Shown here piece after piece: positions 1 through 4,626 of a stretch of DNA of 5,504 bases (positions within the stretch are counted from its first letter, which is position 1; each line of letters begins with the position of its first letter). Position numbers and translations under genes: made by a program. The notes beneath the pieces were generated by a model. It was not told the DNA's origin, made no database searches, and saw only the letters and a program-made list of their open reading frames with translations. This DNA comes from Propionibacteriaceae bacterium. GTDB lineage: Bacteria > Actinomycetota > Actinomycetes > Propionibacteriales > Propionibacteriaceae. Location of the stretch: the NCBI GenBank assembly GCA_027353565.1, contig DAIEHO010000303.1, positions 1 through 5,504 of the forward strand, read 5' to 3'.

Positions 1-607
1 CGACGGAGGCAGGACCACCCTTGTCGTCGAGGACCGCGAACGCGGTGTCCAGGTGGTAGAAGCTCGGGTCCACGAGGCGCAAGGTGACGACCTCCCGGTC
101 GTAGATCCGTGCCAGCTCCGCATGGCTGCCGGCATCGCTGCGGAAGCCCGTACCGGCGAAGATCGTCTCCCCGACCTTGAGGAAGTCGCCCTCGCCCTCG
201 TTGACGGACACGGGACTCACCACGCGCAGCCCGCGCTCGGCGAACCACTCGGAGTACGCAGGCCCCTCCGGACCGCGCTCGGCGAAGTGGAACCGAGCGC
301 CGTACGCGATGCCGTCGAGCACGAAGCCGCCGTTCGCCGCGTACACCATGTCAGGCAGTCCCGCGATCGGCTGGATCAGCTCGACGTGGAAGCCCAGCCG
401 CTGGTACGTGTCGTACAGCGTCTGCCACTGCCGCAGAGCCACGTTCGTGTCGGTGGGGTTCGCGGGTTCCATCCAGGGGTTGATCTTGTAGCTCACCGTG
501 AAGTGCTCAGGACGGCACATGAGGACCGTCCTGGGCGTGGCGACCCGCTCCTCCAACGCCTCGAGCTCGGTGTCCACCAGGGTCTCGCGATCTTCAACTA
601 CCGTCAT
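1..607 (-). CDS. ddaH: Dimethylargininase (DDAH)-family guanidino hydrolase, 3' end cut by window
   Basis: The first 202 residues of a cytosolic enzyme of the guanidino-group-modifying superfamily (pentein fold) are visible. Members hydrolyse arginine-like substrates: DDAH turns methylated arginine into citrulline plus methylamine. Visible motifs are INPWM (42-46), LPDMVYAANGGF (84-95, substrate loop), NEGEGD (136-141, the acidic catalytic segment; whether E137 or E139 is the catalytic acid cannot be told by eye) and YHLDTAF (184-190, catalytic His185). The nucleophilic Cys, expected near the C-terminus, lies beyond the window. The ATG start at 607 is the only good one: the ATGs at 618 and 615 are out of frame, and no Shine-Dalgarno is visible. 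The gene is divergent from an AsnC-family regulator, as in M. tuberculosis Rv2323c/Rv2324, where rocD genes follow. The family call is firm. The exact reaction is less so, because Asn92 in the substrate loop is a feature I associate with dihydrolases (AstB, ArgZ) rather than with DDAH. Confidence 0.87.
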   Translation of the reverse strand, partial: MTVVEDRETLVDTELEALEERVATPRTVLMCRPEHFTVSYKINPWMEPANPTDTNVALRQWQTLYDTYQRLGFHVELIQPIAGLPDMVYAANGGFVLDGIAYGARFHFAERGPEGPAYSEWFAERGLRVVSPVSVNEGEGDFLKVGETIFAGTGFRSDAGSHAELARIYDREVVTLRLVDPSFYHLDTAFAVLDDKGGPASV

Positions 608-667
608 GCAGCCATCATGGCAAGGGAATCGTGATGAATCATGCCACCGGACGCTGGAATACAGCGC

Positions 668-673
668 ATTCTA
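668..673 (-). promoter_or_regulatory. Candidate -10 hexamer (TAGAAT) for ddaH
   Basis: Read on the minus strand, 673 to 668 is TAGAAT, five of six matches to TATAAT. This would place transcription start near 661 and give a leader of about 54 nt before the ddaH ATG at 607. No convincing -35 lies 16-18 bp upstream, which would suit an activator-dependent promoter. The adjoining half-site array covers the -35 zone. Confidence 0.35.
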
Positions 674-708
674 TTGCTGGTGCAACCATTCGTTGCGTAC
701 GCTGCGAC
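674..708. promoter_or_regulatory. Array of alternating GTTGC/GCAAC half-sites, candidate Lrp/AsnC operator
   Basis: Four half-sites in alternating orientation are visible: TTGC (674-677), GCAAC (682-686), GTTGC (692-696) and GCGAC (704-708, one mismatch). Starts are 8, 10 and 12 bp apart, about one helical turn each. They form nested inverted repeats: TTGC-N4-GCAA, the 15-bp GCAAC-N5-GTTGC, and CGTTGC-N7-GCGACG (5 of 6 pairs). Lrp/AsnC proteins bind as dimers to imperfect palindromes of about 15 bp and assemble along DNA at phased sites. The array abuts the regulator's own start codon, so autoregulation together with control of ddaH is the natural inference. No binding data are available. Confidence 0.45.
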
Positions 709-710
709 GT

Positions 711-1148
711 ATGGATCACACCGACCGCGCCATCCTGGACGCACTCCGGGTCAACGCCCGCGTCAGCTATGCCGACCTCGGCGCTCAGGTGGGCCTGTCC
801 GCGTCAGCCGCCAAGCGGCGCGTCGACCGCCTCGTGGAGGACGGCATCATCCAGGGGTTCACGATCCAGGTGGACCCCGCGCTCGACGGCATGGGCACCG
901 AGGCGTACGTGGAGCTCTTCTGCCGCGGGACCGTCTCCCCCCACGACCTCAAGCGGATCCTGTCCGCTGTCCCCGAGGTCGTCGACGCGGCGACGGTCAC
1001 GGGAGAGGCCGACGCGATCGTGCGGATCCGCTCCCGGGACGTCGCCTCCCTCGAGGTGGCACTGGAGAGCATCCGCGCCGCGACCAGTGTCGACCACACC
1101 CGATCGGCGCTCGTTCTCAGCCAGCTCGTCCGCCGCACGATCGGCTGA
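711..1148 (+). CDS. Lrp/AsnC-family transcriptional regulator
   Basis: This 145-residue protein is the normal length for a feast/famine regulator. Residues 1-50 form the helix-turn-helix: an opening DHTDRAILDAL, then SYADLGAQVGLSASAAKRRVDRL as the HTH proper, ending in the typical EDGIIQGF hinge (43-50). Residues about 62-142 form the RAM (AsnC_trans_reg) ligand-binding and oligomerisation domain, with the characteristic TGEADAIVRI (97-106), where G98 and D101 are the conserved turn. The reading frame is open upstream to 498, but the ATG at 711 gives the family's usual N-terminus. There is no visible Shine-Dalgarno, so the mRNA may be leaderless. The gene is divergent from ddaH, as M. tuberculosis Rv2324 is from Rv2323c. 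The inferred role is a local regulator of arginine/ornithine catabolism that senses an amino acid; the ligand is unknown. tspO follows 46 bp downstream and could be co-transcribed. Confidence 0.92.
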   Translation: MDHTDRAILDALRVNARVSYADLGAQVGLSASAAKRRVDRLVEDGIIQGFTIQVDPALDGMGTEAYVELFCRGTVSPHDLKRILSAVPEVVDAATVTGEADAIVRIRSRDVASLEVALESIRAATSVDHTRSALVLSQLVRRTIG

Positions 1149-1194
1149 TCCCGACCGACCGCCCCTCAGGCTCGGACGCGACGTAAGGTGAGTC

Positions 1195-1692
1195 ATGGCT
1201 AGAGAATCAACGTGGGTGACGTCCTTCAAGGACGCAGCGCTCGCAACCACCGTCTGCGCCGTCGTCGGGTCCGCGCTCACCAACCCCCAAAGCAACTGGT
1301 ACCGCAGTCTGCGCAAGCCGTGGTTCCAGCCCCCGGGTGCTGCGTTCCCGCTCGTGTGGACCACGCTGTACGGGACGACAGCGCTCGGCGCCGCCGGTGT
1401 CGTCTCCAAGCTGCGAGACCAGGGCCGTGACTCGGAGGCCGATGCCTTCCAGACCGCTCACCGCATCAACCTCGCGCTCAACGCCGGCTGGAGCGGAGCC
1501 TTCTTCCGGAGCCACAGGCTCGGCTTCGCGACCGTGTGGGCAGCTGTCCTCGCGGCCAGCTCGGCCGACCTGGCGCGCCGCGCCAAAGAGGTGAGCTCGA
1601 GCGACGCCGCGCCGTTCGTGGCGTACGCAGCGTGGTGCTCCTTCGCGACGCTCCTGTCCGGCTCGGTCGCCGCACTGAACCGGAAGGCCTAG
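1195..1692 (+). CDS. tspO: TspO/MBR (translocator protein) family membrane protein
   Basis: This 165-residue integral membrane protein matches the normal bacterial TspO length. Five hydrophobic segments are visible at about 11-29, 51-70, 88-104, 109-127 and 139-161. Family landmarks are W35-Y36, L39-x-K41-P42, P46-P47, F51-P52-x-x-W55 and Y59 around loop 1 and helix 2, LNAGWSGAFF (95-104) in helix 3, and W147-x-x-F150-A151 in helix 5. Known bacterial TspO proteins bind tetrapyrroles such as protoporphyrin IX and are tied to oxygen, light or stress responses. The ligand here is not deducible. The start is supported by AAGG at 1185-1188, six bases before ATG. The usual helix-5 Asn of the FAxxLN signature appears to be Ser155. 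The gene may be read through from the AsnC regulator 46 bp upstream, and it ends 9 bp from the convergent methyltransferase. Confidence 0.9.
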   Translation: MARESTWVTSFKDAALATTVCAVVGSALTNPQSNWYRSLRKPWFQPPGAAFPLVWTTLYGTTALGAAGVVSKLRDQGRDSEADAFQTAHRINLALNAGWSGAFFRSHRLGFATVWAAVLAASSADLARRAKEVSSSDAAPFVAYAAWCSFATLLSGSVAALNRKA

Positions 1693-1701
1693 TCGGAGCG
1701 G

Positions 1702-2586
1702 CTATTGAGGCTGCTGGTCCTTGACCGCGGTCAGGGTGAACGTCGCAGGGAGGCGCCACGGACGCTCGCTGAGGCGGTACTCCCCCGTGTCGGCGTCGAA
1801 GGTCATCGCGCCCCGGAACGGCTCGAAGGGCACGCTGTCATGCTCGACGAGAGTGGTGAGCCGCAGGCCGGCGTCCAGCACCGCGCTGACGATCTCGCTC
1901 AGGCTGTGGTTCCACTCGACGGAGCGGGGTGAGCTCACGATCTCCGTCCCCGCGTACGTGACCCCGTCGTTCCACTCGAGAGGCTGGGACCGCTCCCAGT
2001 ACGGCAGCTCGAGCGCGATCGTGACGTGGCCCGGACGGCTGATCCACGGCTGCTGGGACCGGTCCGGGTGCTCGTCGGCAACGGTCATGGCGAGACAGGC
2101 GTTGAGCACCGGGTGCATGTCGCGGATGAACAGCCGTCCGCCCGGCCGCAGCAGCTCCGCCACGGTCCGTCCCCACCGCGCGATGTCCGGCAACCAGCAG
2201 ATGGCGCCGATGCCTGTGTACACGAGGTCGTACGTGTGGTTGCCGAGGGCCGCCGGAGCCGAGTACACGTCGGACTGCACATAGGTGATGTCCGCACCCA
2301 CGCGCTCCGCGAGCTCACGGGCGTGGTCGATCGAGATCCCCGACAGGTCGACGCCTGTCATCCGGGGCCCCAGGCGGTGAAGGCTCAGGGTGTCCGTCCC
2401 GATGTGGCACTGGAGGTGGACGGCGTCGAGCCCGGAGACGTCGCCGAGCCGGGGCCGGTCGAACCTCACGACGTCGCTGAGCGCCTGCGCGTCGTCGACG
2501 TACCGTGCCAGACCGTACGCCCGGGCGTGCAGCGGGGCGCGGCTGTCCCAGTTGGCCTGGTTGATGGCCAGGTAGGCGTCATCCAC
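1702..2586 (-). CDS. Class I SAM-dependent methyltransferase, substrate unknown
   Basis: This 294-residue soluble protein has a Rossmann-type methyltransferase core. The N-terminal NQANWDSRAPLH (9-20) precedes motif I. Motif I is the variant VHLQCHIGTDTL (56-67) in place of the usual DxGxGxG, a form I recognise from a subfamily of actinobacterial and other methyltransferases. D80 (TGVDLS) is the expected ribose-binding acid at the end of strand 2, and QSDVY (104-108) is the adenine-contact region. YDLVYTGIGAICWLPDI (119-135) is motif IV/post-I, and LLRPGGRLFIRD (145-156) is the helix-to-strand-5 signature. The C-terminal ~120 residues are probably the substrate lid. The start is GTG at 2586, with GGTAGG at 2601-2596 as a plausible ribosome site; the nearby ATG (2582) is out of frame. 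It begins 21 bp after the fadD stop on the same strand, so the two are probably co-transcribed. That suggests, without proving, a lipid-related substrate. Confidence 0.88.
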   Translation of the reverse strand: MDDAYLAINQANWDSRAPLHARAYGLARYVDDAQALSDVVRFDRPRLGDVSGLDAVHLQCHIGTDTLSLHRLGPRMTGVDLSGISIDHARELAERVGADITYVQSDVYSAPAALGNHTYDLVYTGIGAICWLPDIARWGRTVAELLRPGGRLFIRDMHPVLNACLAMTVADEHPDRSQQPWISRPGHVTIALELPYWERSQPLEWNDGVTYAGTEIVSSPRSVEWNHSLSEIVSAVLDAGLRLTTLVEHDSVPFEPFRGAMTFDADTGEYRLSERPWRLPATFTLTAVKDQQPQ

Positions 2587-2607
2587 GCCCGGGAGCCTAC
2601 CGAGGAG

Positions 2608-4395
2608 CTACTTCCGGCTGCGTCCGGCCCGTTCGTACATGTCGTCGACGAGGTGCGAGAACCGACGCTCGACCTCCTTGCGCTTCACCTTCAGCGTCGG
2701 GGTCAGGAGGCCGTTCTCGAGCGTGAAGTCCTCGATCAGCAGCCGCAGGTCCCGGATCTGCTCATAGCCGGCGAGCTTGGTCGTCAGCACGGCGACGCGG
2801 CGACGCAGCTCGTCGAGGACGGCCGGGTGCCCCAACAGCTCGTCGCGGTGCGTCCAGCTCAGGTGCAGCTGCCGGCCGATGGTCTCGAGGTGCGGGAGCG
2901 ATGGCGCGACGAGCAGCGTCAGGTACGGGCGGTTGTCGCCCAGGAGGAGCGTGTGCTCGAACAGGGGGTCCGACGCGAGAAGGCCCTCGATCGACGACGG
3001 GGCGATGTTCTTGCCGTTGCTCGTGACGATAAGGTCCTTGATCCGGTCGGTGATCGTGAGGTAGCCATCCGCGTCGAGGTGTCCCACGTCCCCGGTACGG
3101 AACCAGCCGTCGGCCATCACCGCCGCCGTCTCCTCGGGCTTGTTCCAGTAGCCGAGCATGAGGTTCGGGCCCCGGTACAAGATCTCGTCGTCCTCACCGA
3201 GCCGCAGCTCTCCGCCACCGACGACCCGGCCCACCGTGCCGAACCGGTGCATGGTCTGGGAGGGGAAGCTCACCAGGGGCGAGGTCTCCGTGAGGCCGTA
3301 CCCCTGCAGCACGAGGAGCCCGCAGGAGAAGAGGAACTCCTCGACGTCACGGCGAAGGGGTGCTCCACCGCAGGCCAGGACGGTCTTCGGGCCGCCCATC
3401 GCATCCCGCACGCTGTGCAGGACGAGCTTGTCGGCCAGGCGGAAGCGCAGCTGAAGGTACGAGTCCGGGCTGCGTCCCTCGTCGAGCGCCAGGTGGTAGG
3501 CGTGACCGATCCGCAGCGACCATGCCATGATCCGCTTCTTGACCCACGACCCGGCGACCTTGTCGTGCGCGGCGAGATAGACCTTCTCGTACAGCCGCGG
3601 CACGCTGACGAGCATGCTCGGCTTCGCCCGCACGAGGAGCTCCGGCACGGTCCGCGGGTCCGGCACGTACGTGTTGAGCGAGCCGTTGTCGAGGACCACG
3701 TACGTCCAGGCACGTTCGAGCGCGTGGCTCAGGGGCAGGAAGCACAGTGAGACGTCGGACGCCGTGATGTCGAAGTAGTCGTTGAGGACGTCGATCTGAT
3801 GCGTGAAGCCGCGGTGGGTGAGCATCACACCCTTGGGCTCCCCCGTCGTGCCGGACGTGTAGATGATCGTGGCCACGTCGGTGGCAGCGACGAGGCCGAG
3901 CCGCACGTCGACGGACGAGGTGTCGGTCGGTGCGGCGGCGAGCTCGTCGGCGAGCGTCGTCGCAGGCTCCGCCGTGGACACCGGCTGGAAGCTCACCACA
4001 CGCTCCAGCGTCGGGAGCTCGGCGCGGACCTCGGCGAGCTTCGCGAGCTCCGCCTCTCCCCCGACGAAGACCATCCGGCAGCCCGAGTCCGCCAGGATGT
4101 GACGGGCCTGGTCCGCCGTGCTCGTGTCGTACAGGGGGACGGACACCAGACCTGCCGAGGCACAGGCGAGGTCCGTCATCGTCCACTCGGGGAGGTTCGG
4201 CGCGAAGATCGCGACGCGGTCCCCCGGCTCGAGCCCGCACGCGATCAGCCGGGCCGCAAGCCGGCGAACGTCCCCGGCGAGCTCCGCGTACGTCCTCACG
4301 GTCCAGCCGTCCCCGTCGGCCACCCGGGTGGCCGGCCGGGAGCCGTGCGCTGCCGCGGACAGTGCGAATCTGGCCGCGAGGTGCCCTGCGTCCAT
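2608..4395 (-). CDS. fadD: Long-chain fatty acid-CoA ligase (AMP-forming), FadD15-like
   Basis: This 595-residue adenylate-forming enzyme activates a fatty acid with ATP to acyl-AMP and then forms acyl-CoA, feeding beta-oxidation or lipid synthesis. ANL-superfamily core motifs appear in order: the P-loop YTSGTTGEPKG (179-189), FLPLSHALER (219-228), SVPRLYEKVY (264-273, typical of long-chain ligases), CGGAPL (342-347), GYGLTETSP (365-373), the adenylate-binding WFRTGD (431-436), the hinge DRIKD (450-454), NGKNIAPSSIE (460-470), and C-terminal NGLLTPTLKVKR (561-572), where K569 is the likely catalytic lysine. Length and motifs match FadD15-like ligases. The ATG at 4395 has a strong Shine-Dalgarno (AAGGA, 7 bases upstream). 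The frame is open further to about 4545, but that extension lacks family features. It heads a probable two-gene unit with the methyltransferase. The acyl chain length is not predictable from sequence. Confidence 0.95.
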   Translation of the reverse strand: MDAGHLAARFALSAAAHGSRPATRVADGDGWTVRTYAELAGDVRRLAARLIACGLEPGDRVAIFAPNLPEWTMTDLACASAGLVSVPLYDTSTADQARHILADSGCRMVFVGGEAELAKLAEVRAELPTLERVVSFQPVSTAEPATTLADELAAAPTDTSSVDVRLGLVAATDVATIIYTSGTTGEPKGVMLTHRGFTHQIDVLNDYFDITASDVSLCFLPLSHALERAWTYVVLDNGSLNTYVPDPRTVPELLVRAKPSMLVSVPRLYEKVYLAAHDKVAGSWVKKRIMAWSLRIGHAYHLALDEGRSPDSYLQLRFRLADKLVLHSVRDAMGGPKTVLACGGAPLRRDVEEFLFSCGLLVLQGYGLTETSPLVSFPSQTMHRFGTVGRVVGGGELRLGEDDEILYRGPNLMLGYWNKPEETAAVMADGWFRTGDVGHLDADGYLTITDRIKDLIVTSNGKNIAPSSIEGLLASDPLFEHTLLLGDNRPYLTLLVAPSLPHLETIGRQLHLSWTHRDELLGHPAVLDELRRRVAVLTTKLAGYEQIRDLRLLIEDFTLENGLLTPTLKVKRKEVERRFSHLVDDMYERAGRSRK

Positions 4396-4421
4396 GGCGG
4401 TTCCTTCTCCGTCGTGATCCT

Positions 4422-4447
4422 CCCAACTTACCCCACCGTAGGTTGGG
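4422..4447. promoter_or_regulatory. 26-bp inverted repeat upstream of fadD, candidate operator
   Basis: CCCAACTTAC (4422-4431) and GTAGGTTGGG (4438-4447) are inverted with nine of ten matching pairs across a 6-bp spacer. It lies 27 bp upstream of the fadD ATG and 9 bp from its ribosome-site region. TACGGT at 4440-4435 on the minus strand could be a -10 inside the repeat, which would make it a repressor site. TetR-type regulators commonly control actinobacterial acyl-CoA ligases through palindromes of this size; no regulator gene is in the window. It could also fold as a leader hairpin, but the mismatch becomes C/A on the fadD mRNA strand. Confidence 0.45.
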
Positions 4448-4570
4448 GGCTGCCGTGATGTGACAGGCGCCTCATCGTGCAGCGCACAGGCTGCCCGGGG
4501 GGCGGTGGCGAACCCCGCGAAGACCTCGCGTAGCGTCAGGGACAAGGTGTTGCGTTGGCAGGGTCGTGCA

Positions 4571-4586
4571 ATACCCCCTAGGGTAT
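4571..4586. promoter_or_regulatory. CsoR/CstR-type (DUF156) operator-like palindrome upstream of SQR
   Basis: The site is ATACCCCCTAGGGTAT: perfect 6-bp arms ATACCC/GGGTAT around CCTA. This arrangement of an AT-rich edge plus a C-tract and G-tract is typical of operators bound by CsoR-family tetramers, which include copper sensors (CsoR) and persulfide sensors (CstR). It lies 40 bp before the SQR start codon, where a bound repressor would block the promoter. The SQR gene content favours the CstR (sulfur) reading over copper. The regulator gene itself is not in this window. Confidence 0.62.
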
Positions 4587-4593
4587 GAGAGTG

Positions 4594-4609
4594 GCGGCAG
4601 TGGTGCCGC
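4594..4609 (+). other. Hairpin in the SQR leader (GCGGCA-GTGG-TGCCGC)
   Basis: A perfect 6-bp GC-rich stem with a 4-base loop ends four bases before the AAGGA ribosome site (4614-4618). There is no following U-run, so it is not a terminator. It might influence translation or mRNA stability if the transcript starts upstream of it; the start site is unknown. Confidence 0.35.
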
Positions 4610-4626
4610 AGTGAAGGAACTACTCA

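Larger units (their letters stand above)
608..710. promoter_or_regulatory. Divergent ddaH / AsnC-regulator control region
   Basis: This 103-bp gap between the two divergent start codons must hold both promoters. It is clearly more AT-rich than the flanking genes, especially around 620-690. A candidate -10 for ddaH and an array of alternating half-sites are listed separately. Neither start codon has a recognisable Shine-Dalgarno. That would fit short or leaderless mRNAs, which are common in actinobacteria, but this is inference. Confidence 0.75.
4396..4626. promoter_or_regulatory. Divergent fadD / SQR intergenic region
   Basis: These 231 bp separate two divergent genes and must contain both promoters. 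The left end holds a 26-bp inverted repeat near the fadD start. The right end holds a CsoR/CstR-like palindrome and a hairpin just before the SQR ribosome site. In the central part (about 4450-4560) I see no convincing gene, RNA or repeat. No promoter with both good -10 and -35 boxes is obvious for either gene. Confidence 0.7.

Noticed and set aside
53..634. 193-codon open frame on the plus strand
   Set aside because: It is antisense to ddaH, whose strand reads clear DDAH-family motifs. It also runs through the divergent promoter.
498..710. N-terminal extension of the AsnC-family regulator
   Set aside because: The extension overlaps the oppositely transcribed ddaH and the intergenic region. 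The family's N-terminus begins at the ATG at 711.
1149..1194. Terminator between the AsnC regulator and tspO
   Set aside because: There is no stem followed by a U-run in the 46-bp gap. Read-through is the simpler reading.
2026..3750. 574-codon open frame on the plus strand across the methyltransferase and fadD genes
   Set aside because: It lies antisense to two genes with clear protein motifs. Its translation is Arg/Val/Glu/Pro-rich with no recognisable domain, as expected for the mirror frame of GC-rich coding DNA.
4396..4545. N-terminal extension of the acyl-CoA ligase by 50 residues
   Set aside because: The frame is open, but the extension has no family similarity that I can recognise. 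The ATG at 4395 has a strong Shine-Dalgarno and the expected N-terminus.
4550..4589. Sigma-70-type promoter TTGGCA (4555-4560) with TATGAG (4584-4589) for SQR
   Set aside because: The spacing is 23 bp, too long for a standard promoter, and no better -35 fits TATGAG. It is not listed as a feature.
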